Assembly: GCF_030691015.1 (NCBI RefSeq) | Contig: NZ_JAUYFF010000004.1 | Span: forward strand, 1 to 64,000 | Length of the DNA: 64,000 nucleotides | Direction of reading: 5' to 3' | Source of the DNA: Sulfuricurvum sp. | Lineage (GTDB): Bacteria > Campylobacterota > Campylobacteria > Campylobacterales > Sulfurimonadaceae | Shown: positions 1 through 8,089 of the stretch, one piece after another | Layout of the letters: each line of letters begins with the position of its first letter | How positions within the stretch are numbered: the first letter of the stretch is position 1 | Program-made: the position numbers and the translations under genes | The notes under the pieces: model-generated | The model's input: only the letters and a program-made list of their open reading frames with translations | Database searches by the model: none | What the model was told of the DNA's origin: nothing

Positions 1-544
<544 letters not shown>

Positions 545-552
<8 letters not shown>

Positions 553-862
553 AAATCGCCTCTTTAAGCAATTTATCTCTTTTAACGTCATCTAACCCTG
601 ATAGATCACAAATATCGACACGTCCCCCACCAAAACGATGCGATATAGCACTTCGAAGTTCTTCGATCACACGCAATGCTTCCCATCCGGGATGAACTTG
701 TAAAAAGCGGGGCGTAGTGTGCATAATGATGTCAATATCACTACCCCACACCGCACTTTCACGCGCGTAACTGCCAAACAAGCCTAATTTTTCGATCCCT
801 TCGCTTTCTAATTTCGGGCGAATGGACGAGAGATAGGCTAAGATTTCTTCTTTTTTTGTCAT
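545..862 (-). CDS. mntA: MntA-like minimal nucleotidyltransferase antitoxin
   Basis: A 105-residue MNT-fold nucleotidyltransferase with the GS-X10-DXD signature (G30, S31, D42, D44), which binds metal and ATP. In the type VII HepT/MntA systems the enzyme AMPylates the toxin and so neutralises it. It overlaps hepT by 8 nt, implying translational coupling. No Shine-Dalgarno is visible before the ATG, and a perfect TATAAT lies only 6 nt upstream, so the transcript may be leaderless. C-terminal KRDKLLKEAIYV is typical of these short proteins. Confidence 0.88.
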
Positions 863-868
863 GAGTTA

Positions 869-874
869 ATTATA
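869..874 (-). promoter_or_regulatory. -10 box (TATAAT) of mntA-hepT
   Basis: The minus strand reads TATAAT ending six bases before the mntA ATG. Transcription starting the usual 6-8 nt downstream would begin at or within one or two bases of the start codon, giving a leaderless mRNA. Confidence 0.5.
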
Positions 875-896
875 ACAGAGTTTAGGGGATTTTCTA

Positions 897-920
897 GTCA
901 TTCCCGACTTGATTTTGGGA
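897..920 (+). repeat. Short palindromic interspersed element, copy 1
   Basis: The sequence GTCATTCCCGACTTGATT followed by TTGGGA has an imperfect TCCC...GGGA stem around an ACTTGAT core. A close relative in the opposite orientation is at 6275-6302. Both are non-coding. Elements with CATTCCC...GGGAAT arms are widespread small repeats in bacterial genomes. Its role here is unknown. Confidence 0.55.
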
Positions 921-1075
921 AGTGTCCTTTTGGAAAATAGTAATAAACCAGATTGTCATCTTTAAGCTTTAATCATATAATTTGCCTTGATTTTTATTTG
1001 ATAGTTGTATGTAACGTTTAAATACAGTAGCAAAGTGCTGTAAAAACTTTATTAGTGTGCTATGTTTTGTTACAT

Positions 1076-1726
1076 TTATCTTCTTACATACTTTTTTACT
1101 ATTCCTAAATTTGCACATTCTAAATGAAAAGTATTAAATTTATCTGCTAATTTTTGATTTGCAAATGATGTTATATATTGCATATCTGCATTTGCTACAA
1201 TCATATCATTTGTGATTTCTAATTCTTCTGCGATTATAAAATTATTAACTATATCTCTAAATCGTGGTTGAGTATGTCTATATTCAGAATTATCGTATGT
1301 GACCAACTCTCCAGTTACAGCACAAGGTACTTCTCCTTGACTGAATAATAGTTTTTTCTCTTCAATTAATCTTGGTGAGACAGCAGCACGACATGCTGAA
1401 TAAAAATCTTGCAGTAATGTTGGATTAGCGCTATTTATACATGTTTTTATTGAAAAATCTGTCGTACTTCCATCATTTCGTTTTATATGGAAACAACTTG
1501 TTGGGTGATCTGGTGATTGGTCACGATAAAAACAATTAATTCCTATTCCAACTTTTTCTTCAACTTCAGGATGACGTTGAATTAAATCAAAAAGTATATT
1601 GTCATCATCATCGGATGAGACAACATCTCCATCGTTGTAACATGCAAGCATATCTTTGAAAAACTGTCTAGCTTCTGTTTTGGTCGAAAACTCTTTATGA
1701 GGTAATTTGATTGAGTAACCTGCCAT
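1076..1726 (-). CDS. DUF3223 (DCL-family) protein, possible Hachiman accessory gene
   Basis: A 216-residue protein. Residues about 8-95 resemble the DUF3223/DCL domain: FSTKTEARQFFKDML, then a GIGINCFY strand, a CFHIKRNDGSTTDFS segment and a conserved C. The C-terminal part has CAVTGE (C135) and RHTQPRF (H151), reminiscent of an HNH-like xHxxPxF arrangement; that link is only inference. The ATG at 1726 has AAAGGG 5 nt upstream, so it is preferred over a TTG at 1765. It lies 54 bp downstream of hamB on the same strand, so probably the same transcript. The C-terminal codons include one copy of the 17-bp repeat (1123-1139). Biochemical function unknown. Confidence 0.65.
   Translation of the reverse strand: MAGYSIKLPHKEFSTKTEARQFFKDMLACYNDGDVVSSDDDDNILFDLIQRHPEVEEKVGIGINCFYRDQSPDHPTSCFHIKRNDGSTTDFSIKTCINSANPTLLQDFYSACRAAVSPRLIEEKKLLFSQGEVPCAVTGELVTYDNSEYRHTQPRFRDIVNNFIIAEELEITNDMIVANADMQYITSFANQKLADKFNTFHLECANLGIVKKYVRR
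1123..1139 (+). repeat. 17-bp direct repeat, internal copy
   Basis: AATGAAAAGTATTAAAT is identical to 6152-6168 and close to 166-180. This copy lies inside the DUF3223 gene, encoding part of its C-terminus (KFNTFH). Confidence 0.5.
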
Positions 1727-1780
1727 TCTATCCCTTTGTGTTGATATAACATTTAAAGTGAGCAATTTTGTTTGTTTAAC

Positions 1781-3919
1781 CTATTTCCCCAAACCTTGTT
1801 GAAAATCTTCCAGCATACGACTTTCAAAAACATTTCCCCCATATTCTTTTAGAGATACTTTACGTAGAACATTTAATACTTTTCCTAAATCATCTTCACG
1901 ATGAATTACTTTTGATTTAACTAACTTTTCTGATAGTTCTAAAGGAAGTCCATATTCTTCGAGTGCTAGAAAAGATTGCGGTTGGAAAAGATGTTCAATG
2001 GCACCTGCGAAAGGAATATAGTCACATGCTTTTATACCTTTCTTCGCTAAAATAACCTTAACAACATCATTTAGTGCAACAAGATATTTTGGATAACTAA
2101 AAGAGGCCCAGTTTCGTAAAAATGACAACACATCTTCTACTGCATCATCAGGTTTGGCTCCTCCATTAATCAAATTATTTATTCTTATTTTTTGAAACTT
2201 TGATACATTTCGTTTTTTGTACAAGTCATTTATCCAGAATGTCATCATTTTTTCTGATCGAAGTCCTGCCCTTTTGGCTGATTGTGCTCCATTTAGTTCA
2301 TTCCAAATAATATATGACGTAGCATCTAGTTCGTCGTAATCTGGATTACCGCTCCATGCAAATATTGCAATTTCTCTAGGGTTCATTAAAAGTAATTTTT
2401 TAGCAGTATCAATAAGGTATTCTGGTTCTATGCCACTATGTACTTGTAAAAGTTCGAGAGGTAAAATATTATCTATTAAAAGTTTATCTAATCGTTTAAT
2501 CAGCTTGTCAGGCAAACTTTGTTTATCCATCTGTAACAATAGGCTATTTGGAGTTGTATCAGTTGGATTAAATGCTGGAATATCAACAAAAGGCAATTCT
2601 GCAACAGGAGGCTTATCAAACACATATACATGTCCGATAAAATGTTTAAACATACGTCCAGATCTACCTCTAATGTTATTGTAAGTAAAAAAGTCTAGCT
2701 TTCGTCTATCTAAAAGATTATCGAAAATAACGACATTCTTTGCACTTGTATTTACTCCTTCAATTAATGTCGAAGTACACAATAGTACATTGATTTTTTT
2801 CTCTTCAAACGCACGAATCATAAATCTACCAAGTGCTCTAGGCAATCTACCATGATGAATTCCAACACCATGCTTTAATGCTAGAGTCACAAGCCATTGA
2901 TCGTGATAATTGTTAGCAGTCCATTGTGCCGCTTCTAATAATTCTTCATCTTGAGTAATTGTAAAAACATTCAATTCAATTAACTTTTCTGCTAACTTAC
3001 GTGTACTATTTGGTGACTTGCAATATATAAGAGTCTGATCTTGCATCTGATTTAGAGCTTCAGCAAGAACTTGTTCTTTTGATGGTTTTTTCACTAAATG
3101 ATGTAGTTCTAATGCTACAGTATGATAATCTTCAACAAAAAACTTACAATCAAGCTTCGCATGTACAATGTCTGGTATTTCTTGAATTGATGGACCTAAA
3201 AGGTAGAATTGAGCCCCAGTATTGAATAAAAGTAAAAAAGCATGATTTAATAATGATGCGCGGCTGCCATCACCACCTATTGACAACTTATAAAACTCAT
3301 CAATCACGAAAAAATCCGGATCAGGCATACTGTCTTTAATCGCCAAGTAACGTTCTTGCGTTAAAACAAAAATGTTTTTGTAGCCTAAAGGTTGACTGAC
3401 ATTAGTTATTACTTGATAATCAGGTGAGAATCGTACCATTCTTCGTCTTGTTTCTTCAATTAAAGCAATTGTCGGAACAATTAATATAACATTGCTAAAG
3501 TTTTTTGCAGCAATGATTGTATCAATTATCAAACTTTTCCCGTAGGATGTTGGAGCACTAAGGATAACTGAATGTCCATCCAGTAATGCTTCAAAAATTT
3601 TATTTTGAGAATTATGAAGAACATAATCAGACATTTCACCAATCGCCCTATGAGCAGCATGATTAAACGCACTTCGTAAAGAAAGTTGTGCAAGGTTATC
3701 AACATAAGGATATAAACCTACTTGCATGGCAATTTCGTCTAATATTTGCTGTGAATTTGCCTCAAGTTTGCTTTTTGAATCTAAAGCTCGAATGACTAAT
3801 TCCCTTGCCTCATTGGAATTCTTTGTACACATTGAAGACAAAAGTCGTAAAATTTCGAACTGGCCTTTTTCCCACCACTGGCCTCGTAGTATATTTCTTA
3901 GTTCAGTTACTGTTGTCAT
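1781..3919 (-). CDS. hamB: Hachiman defence helicase HamB
   Basis: A 712-residue superfamily 2 helicase. Motif I is SAPTSYGKS (121-129). Motif II is DEFY (207-210), a variant of DEAD/DEAH. Later motifs include CTSTLIEGVN (381-390) and RGRSGRM (417-423), typical of Ski2/RecQ-like DNA or RNA helicases. About 270 residues follow the core. The ATG overlaps the end of the DUF1837 gene in an ATGA, so the pair is translationally coupled. A DUF1837 protein plus a helicase is the definition of the Hachiman anti-phage system, in which HamB is thought to sense DNA damage or phage DNA and release the HamA nuclease. Codon use is clearly more AT-rich than the flanking core genes. Confidence 0.9.
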   Translation of the reverse strand: MTTVTELRNILRGQWWEKGQFEILRLLSSMCTKNSNEARELVIRALDSKSKLEANSQQILDEIAMQVGLYPYVDNLAQLSLRSAFNHAAHRAIGEMSDYVLHNSQNKIFEALLDGHSVILSAPTSYGKSLIIDTIIAAKNFSNVILIVPTIALIEETRRRMVRFSPDYQVITNVSQPLGYKNIFVLTQERYLAIKDSMPDPDFFVIDEFYKLSIGGDGSRASLLNHAFLLLFNTGAQFYLLGPSIQEIPDIVHAKLDCKFFVEDYHTVALELHHLVKKPSKEQVLAEALNQMQDQTLIYCKSPNSTRKLAEKLIELNVFTITQDEELLEAAQWTANNYHDQWLVTLALKHGVGIHHGRLPRALGRFMIRAFEEKKINVLLCTSTLIEGVNTSAKNVVIFDNLLDRRKLDFFTYNNIRGRSGRMFKHFIGHVYVFDKPPVAELPFVDIPAFNPTDTTPNSLLLQMDKQSLPDKLIKRLDKLLIDNILPLELLQVHSGIEPEYLIDTAKKLLLMNPREIAIFAWSGNPDYDELDATSYIIWNELNGAQSAKRAGLRSEKMMTFWINDLYKKRNVSKFQKIRINNLINGGAKPDDAVEDVLSFLRNWASFSYPKYLVALNDVVKVILAKKGIKACDYIPFAGAIEHLFQPQSFLALEEYGLPLELSEKLVKSKVIHREDDLGKVLNVLRKVSLKEYGGNVFESRMLEDFQQGLGK

Positions 3920-4785
3920 CCTTGAAGTTCCTTAAGACGCTGGTTCAATGCAGTTGTAAGGGCAGCTTTATCCTTCAATGGAAATAATAATATGTGTACT
4001 GTAATTTCTAGCGATGATCCATAAGTTTCTAAGTGCTTATCTTCTAAACGTTTTCTCAATTTAGTATAAGCGGATGTAAGCTCTATTTTGATATCATCAA
4101 GGTACTTCTGATCTGAAATATTTGAGTCTTTGACAATATCACTGTCATATGTTAAAAGGATAGGTATTGTAGCTTTTGAAAAAATTTCATCTAAAGATGT
4201 ATTTTCATCAATAAGTTTTTTTAGGTTTTCTGCATGTGGCCAAGAAGAGTCAATTTTATTAGTGATTAAGAGGAACTCATTTCTTAAATAATCAGTATTC
4301 AGATGATCAATTATTTCATCACAAACATCTCTTATTGCTCTACCGACATCATTATAAAACTTTGTTTCACCTATCCATAGTTCGAGCTCATCACCTGTAT
4401 CGACAACATGAACTGCATCAAAACCTTTAACAGTTTCATTCACTGCACTTTTATAATAAATTTTGCTTACCGCTGGAATAGTAGTAAAGATTTGTCTGAT
4501 AGCTATATGAAGAAGTACTTCACCAAATTCACCACGGTTACCATACTTTTCAGTCTTATAAACAGAATTTGCGGCTCTTCGTACCATACGTTGAGCATTG
4601 TGATAACTAATGCTTTGCAGTTCATCATAAGTTAATGCAAACTCTGGAAGCCATTCCATAACATGTTCGACTAAAGCACTTTCACGCCATTCTCCACGTT
4701 CGAAACCTGCACATAGTCCTACATCATTTCCTTTAGTATGTATATCATGAAAGACTATATTTAAAAAATCTGGAGGCTTTAACAT
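3916..4785 (-). CDS. hamA: Hachiman effector nuclease HamA (DUF1837)
   Basis: A 289-residue DUF1837 protein. A PD-(D/E)XK-like nuclease core is visible as RGEFGE (E86, E89), GFDAVH (D123) and WIGETK (E140, K142). All expected catalytic residues are present, so it looks intact. HamA is the DNA-degrading effector of Hachiman and is held inactive by HamB until triggered. The gene begins at ATG 4785 after a weak AGAAGA ribosome site, and its stop overlaps hamB by 4 nt. Upstream, 116 bp separate it from the YaaC-like gene on the same strand. Confidence 0.9.
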   Translation of the reverse strand: MLKPPDFLNIVFHDIHTKGNDVGLCAGFERGEWRESALVEHVMEWLPEFALTYDELQSISYHNAQRMVRRAANSVYKTEKYGNRGEFGEVLLHIAIRQIFTTIPAVSKIYYKSAVNETVKGFDAVHVVDTGDELELWIGETKFYNDVGRAIRDVCDEIIDHLNTDYLRNEFLLITNKIDSSWPHAENLKKLIDENTSLDEIFSKATIPILLTYDSDIVKDSNISDQKYLDDIKIELTSAYTKLRKRLEDKHLETYGSSLEITVHILLFPLKDKAALTTALNQRLKELQG

Positions 4786-4901
4786 TTATTGTAATCTTCT
4801 GCATAAAATGATATTTTTTGACACAGTGTTTCCTTTATGATAATTATCAGGTTAACGTTTTGTTTAATGGTGGAGTCCGTGCGTTTCAACTTGTTAACAC
4901 T

Positions 4902-5948
4902 TTAGTTTCTCCCTGGAAGCATAAACTCATGCCCAGTTAATTCCGAAGATATTTCATCAATGAATTGTGCTGTTGCCGAACTGATAAACTCAGATAGAAG
5001 CCAGTTATGCTGACAATCAAAATGCTTAGATAGTTTATCTGGTGTATATCGAGACATTTCAGATAATTTGTGCATGGCAGCAAACGTAATAGTCATTGAA
5101 CTTCGAGGGATAATACCCGGAGTATTTCCTCCTCGTTTGATATACCATAATCTAGAAGCACCATTGATATAGTAAAGATGTTTTCTCAACCCTTTATGAT
5201 AATTTTTATATCGCAATAAGCTTGCTGCCTTTTGAGTAGGTCTCCAATCAAAACGATTGCTAGCTCTTATAATCCACTTATCACTGACACTTGATTCTCG
5301 TTCAAATCCATTTGGTAATTTATTAATTGAATGTTGATTTGCGAATTTGTCAGTTAGCTCGGCACAGAACCATGATTCATGTGTTGTTTGAGACCTGACA
5401 ATTTTAGGGTTAAATATAGGAATAAATAATTCAGTATCAGCACTATAAGTCAAATCAAATGCTCTATGAATATTAGGCAAGTTATACAAAAGATCTTTTA
5501 ATGTATAAACCTCTCCATTTGCAGACTCACCTAAATGATTACATAGTGCAGGCAATATACCGCCAGCCTTGAATTTAACTTTTTCATTACTCAGTGATGT
5601 TTGACCACCAATCGTAAATCCAGAAACACCGTGCTGGTCACTGAATTGTAAGCCCTTAGTCAAAAGAAGGGCTTTCGTTGCATTGAGAAAACAATAATAT
5701 GCCGTCAGAGGCGCTGATGTTTTAGGGAGTAGCTGTGTAGCATCATAGAAACTATGAGCTTGATTCCAGAAAAACCTTGCATCATGCTTTCCTGCACGCT
5801 TAAGCCATAGGTCAACGTAATCCCATGTGCTTGTGACAAGAACTGTTTTTTCATTAAAGCGAGGCTCTGAAACTGCTTTGTGAATCGTAAGGTTTTTATT
5901 CTTGTGACTTATATCTCTAAACCCCAATTTAAGTTCCTTTTGCTCCAT
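4902..5948 (-). CDS. YaaC-like protein upstream of Hachiman
   Basis: A 348-residue soluble protein. A stretch at about residues 60-95 (AHSFYDATQLLP..., YYCFLNATKALLL) is characteristic of the YaaC family, where small aromatic-rich helices recall HEPN-type folds. The function of YaaC proteins is not established. No signal peptide, membrane segment or nuclease signature is apparent. It is the first gene of the minus-strand defence cluster, 116 bp ahead of hamA. No good Shine-Dalgarno is seen at the ATG. It could be a further defence component or an unrelated passenger; adjacency is the only evidence. Confidence 0.6.
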   Translation of the reverse strand: MEQKELKLGFRDISHKNKNLTIHKAVSEPRFNEKTVLVTSTWDYVDLWLKRAGKHDARFFWNQAHSFYDATQLLPKTSAPLTAYYCFLNATKALLLTKGLQFSDQHGVSGFTIGGQTSLSNEKVKFKAGGILPALCNHLGESANGEVYTLKDLLYNLPNIHRAFDLTYSADTELFIPIFNPKIVRSQTTHESWFCAELTDKFANQHSINKLPNGFERESSVSDKWIIRASNRFDWRPTQKAASLLRYKNYHKGLRKHLYYINGASRLWYIKRGGNTPGIIPRSSMTITFAAMHKLSEMSRYTPDKLSKHFDCQHNWLLSEFISSATAQFIDEISSELTGHEFMLPGRN

Positions 5949-6151
5949 AACTATTAATTAATAAATATTATATACAAAACAACCAATTAATTCAAAATTA
6001 ATTGACACAAAATACGTTCATTAAAATGATTAAATCATTGTAATGTACAATATTCTGAGTCTTTTTTTACCGAATCCATTAAAATGTTTAAAATATCGAT
6101 GTGGATTTAAAAATATTTTTAGCGTTATTTGGTCATTTTGTCGCTTAAATG

Positions 6152-6168
6152 AATGAAAAGTATTAAAT
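6152..6168 (+). repeat. 17-bp direct repeat, outer copy
   Basis: AATGAAAAGTATTAAAT, exact match to 1123-1139. It marks the transition from the AT-rich island to the core genes beginning with the small Cys protein. Confidence 0.5.
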
Positions 6169-6274
6169 ATACATTGTGTCGTTTAATTTTTAGGAGCTTA
6201 TAACGAAAAAAAACTACTTGATATAGTTGGTTAGTACAAAATGACGTAGGGGCAGGAATAATGGAAGAGGGATA

Positions 6275-6302
6275 TGGATTCCCAATCGAGTTGGGAATGA
6301 CG
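6275..6302 (-). repeat. Short palindromic interspersed element, copy 2
   Basis: Read on the minus strand it is CGTCATTCCCAACTCGAT followed by TGGGAATCCA, with arms ATTCCCAA and TTGGGAAT able to form a hairpin. It resembles 897-920 but lies in the opposite orientation, so the two copies bracket the Hachiman operon. Confidence 0.55.
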
Positions 6303-6320
6303 AGAGAAAATAACGGAGTA

Positions 6321-6518
6321 TTAAAAATCAAACCCGCCGGTTTCACCTTTGGACATACTCTCATAGACGGCGCGGATGTATTTGGCGCGAATCTCGCATC
6401 CGATACATTTTTCACAGACGTAGCAACTGATTACATCATGCTCTTGTTGGCATTCTTGGAGAATTTTTATGGCTTCATCCAATCGTGCTTCGTATTCACT
6501 GTTGTCCGGCATAGACAC
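6321..6518 (-). CDS. Small conserved Cys-rich protein (Cj0839c-like)
   Basis: A 65-residue protein with a [10 protein letters not shown] cluster that could bind a metal, followed by [22 protein letters not shown] recognise it as a small Campylobacterota protein that sits between metG and fbp; its function is unknown. It overlaps the end of fbp by 23 nt. A GTG at 6518 has GAGG six bases upstream and is preferred; an ATG at 6512 is the alternative. Co-translation with fbp and mobB is likely. Confidence 0.75.
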   Translation of the reverse strand: MSMPDNSEYEARLDEAIKILQECQQEHDVISCYVCEKCIGCEIRAKYIRAVYESMSKGETGGFDF

Positions 6519-7341
6519 TCAAAACCTCATTAATCTCTTCATTGGAACCGAAAAAGCATGGACTTGTATCGTGAACGTGTGCAGGCTCTTTTTCTAAAAC
6601 CCGCTTGGTTCCATCCACCGCTTTACCTCCGGCTTTTTCGAAAATAAAGGCGAAAGGAAATACCTCGAATAACATACGAAGTTTCCCTTCCGGTTTATCG
6701 CTGGCACCCGGATAGCTGAACAATCCGCCCCCTTTGAGGAGTATTTGGTGCAAATCGGGAACCATACCGCCGGAGTAGCGAAGGCGATAGCCGCGTGCGA
6801 AGAAGGAATCAATCATCGTTTTATGAAACGGTGCCCAACACTGCTGTGTACCGCCGGGTGCATTGATCTTTCCTTTTTCATTCAAATGGATATGTTTCAC
6901 AAACTCAAATTCTCCCGCTTGGAGGAGATAGAGAGAGACTTTGTGCTCATCGGCGTAGACTAGCTCAACACGCGGACCGTAGACAACATAGCAGCTTGCG
7001 ACCATTTTAGTAGGGGTAAAAGCACCGTCGTAAATGCCGAAAATTGAACCGACACTGAGATTTACATCTACCAAAGAGGAGCCGTCAAGCGGATCAAATG
7101 CAATAAAAAAGCGGCCGTTTTCATTGAGAACCATAGGAAGTTCTTTCTCTTCACTTGCGATCGTGTGAACACTGGAGATTTGGCTGAGTTCTTCTTCGAT
7201 GATCAAATCGCTTTGGATATCAAGTTGAAGTTGGGTTTCACCGGAGCTGTTTTGTTCTTGGGAATAGCCGATATCTTTAACATCGATCGCGTGTTTGATC
7301 CGTATGGCACTTTTTTGGATCGCTTCTAAAATAACATTCAT
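6496..7341 (-). CDS. fbp: Fructose-1,6-bisphosphatase class 1
   Basis: A 281-residue class 1 fructose-1,6-bisphosphatase. The metal and phosphate site DPLDGSS is at 83-89, preceded by an EE pair (E64-E65). The family hydrolyses fructose 1,6-bisphosphate in gluconeogenesis and the cytoplasmic carbon pathway feeding hexose phosphates. The ATG at 7341 overlaps the mobB stop as ATGA; a longer frame would run further into mobB. In this genome it lies close to a large glycogen operon, which would draw on its product. No missing catalytic residue was noticed. Confidence 0.95.
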   Translation of the reverse strand: MNVILEAIQKSAIRIKHAIDVKDIGYSQEQNSSGETQLQLDIQSDLIIEEELSQISSVHTIASEEKELPMVLNENGRFFIAFDPLDGSSLVDVNLSVGSIFGIYDGAFTPTKMVASCYVVYGPRVELVYADEHKVSLYLLQAGEFEFVKHIHLNEKGKINAPGGTQQCWAPFHKTMIDSFFARGYRLRYSGGMVPDLHQILLKGGGLFSYPGASDKPEGKLRMLFEVFPFAFIFEKAGGKAVDGTKRVLEKEPAHVHDTSPCFFGSNEEINEVLSVYAGQQ

Positions 7342-7844
7342 TTCATAACCTTTGCGTGAGTTAAAATCCATTCGATCACCTGATCTGGGTTGTTGAGATC
7401 GAGAAGATCAATCCCTTCTGGGATTGTGTAGTGAGAAACATTGATACTCTCATCGATAGCCAATGCGTTCATATAAGGAAAATAATCGGTGTCGATAGAG
7501 CCCCTGAAAATACTGATTCGAGGAAGCGGAAGGTTTTTCAACCCTTCAACCAAAAGGACATCAAAATCACCGAAAAGGTCAACCAACTCATCCAGTTCTT
7601 TGTGTCGTTGAGAGAAATAGGTAGTCCGTGTTGGAGAGGTGACAATCACTTCAGCACCGGTATCACTGAATTTATAACTGTCTTTACCCGGAACGTCAAA
7701 CTGCGCTTTATCTTTCGGATCATTCTTAATAATGGCAACATCCAAGTTATGTTCATGAATCAATTTGCGGGCTACTTTGAGAATCAGCGTTGTTTTGCCG
7801 CTGTTGGAGGGACCTGTGAATGCAATCGCTAAACGTTTTTTCAA
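7338..7844 (-). CDS. mobB: Molybdopterin-guanine dinucleotide biosynthesis adaptor MobB
   Basis: A 168-residue P-loop protein: Walker [10 protein letters not shown] at residues 11-19 and VLLVEGLK as Walker B region. MobB binds GTP and assists MobA in attaching GMP to molybdopterin. A TTG at 7844 is chosen as start because GAGG lies 8 nt upstream. An upstream ATG at 7886 would sit across a perfect TATAAT at 7873-7878. The gene heads the mobB-fbp-Cys protein operon, with a 4-nt overlap to fbp. Confidence 0.88.
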   Translation of the reverse strand: MKKRLAIAFTGPSNSGKTTLILKVARKLIHEHNLDVAIIKNDPKDKAQFDVPGKDSYKFSDTGAEVIVTSPTRTTYFSQRHKELDELVDLFGDFDVLLVEGLKNLPLPRISIFRGSIDTDYFPYMNALAIDESINVSHYTIPEGIDLLDLNNPDQVIEWILTHAKVMK

Positions 7845-7872
7845 AAAACATACCTCTAATAAAATGAGGGAT

Positions 7873-7878
7873 ATTATA
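7873..7878 (-). promoter_or_regulatory. -10 box (TATAAT) of mobB-fbp operon
   Basis: Perfect minus-strand TATAAT about 28 nt upstream of the TTG start of mobB. It gives a short leader containing the GAGG ribosome site and supports the downstream start codon. Confidence 0.5.
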
Positions 7879-8089
7879 GTCAACAATCATTTGAATATTG
7901 CTAAAGTGGTACTGGGAACTATTAAAATGCTAGAGAAGTGGAGGATATATTTATTTTATTGATAATTTATCGCTTTAACAATCGAATTCTTTGAAATCTA
8001 TGTTATCATTAAAAACAGATCAAAAAAGTTAGTTATTAACCTAATTATTTTGTTGCTTAATGATACCTTTTTCTAATATAAGGAGTTCG

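Larger units (their letters stand above)
863..1075. other. AT-rich spacer between the TA pair and the Hachiman operon
   Basis: Non-coding, 213 bp, and strongly AT-rich. It contains the mntA -10 box and palindromic element copy 1 (described separately). No ORF, RNA gene or convincing terminator was recognised in the rest. Confidence 0.6.
5949..6320. other. 372-bp intergenic region at the outer edge of the defence island
   Basis: Very AT-rich from 5949 to about 6240, then more balanced. It holds the third copy of the 17-bp repeat (6152-6168) and palindromic element copy 2 (6275-6302). Short frames on both strands have no family resemblance and overlap these repeats. I see no RNA gene here. Before insertion of the island this region probably adjoined the metG upstream region. 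Confidence 0.55.

Noticed and set aside
6261-6533. 90-codon plus-strand frame over the small Cys gene
   Set aside because: Antisense to a recognised conserved gene, runs through the palindromic element, and shows no protein family resemblance.
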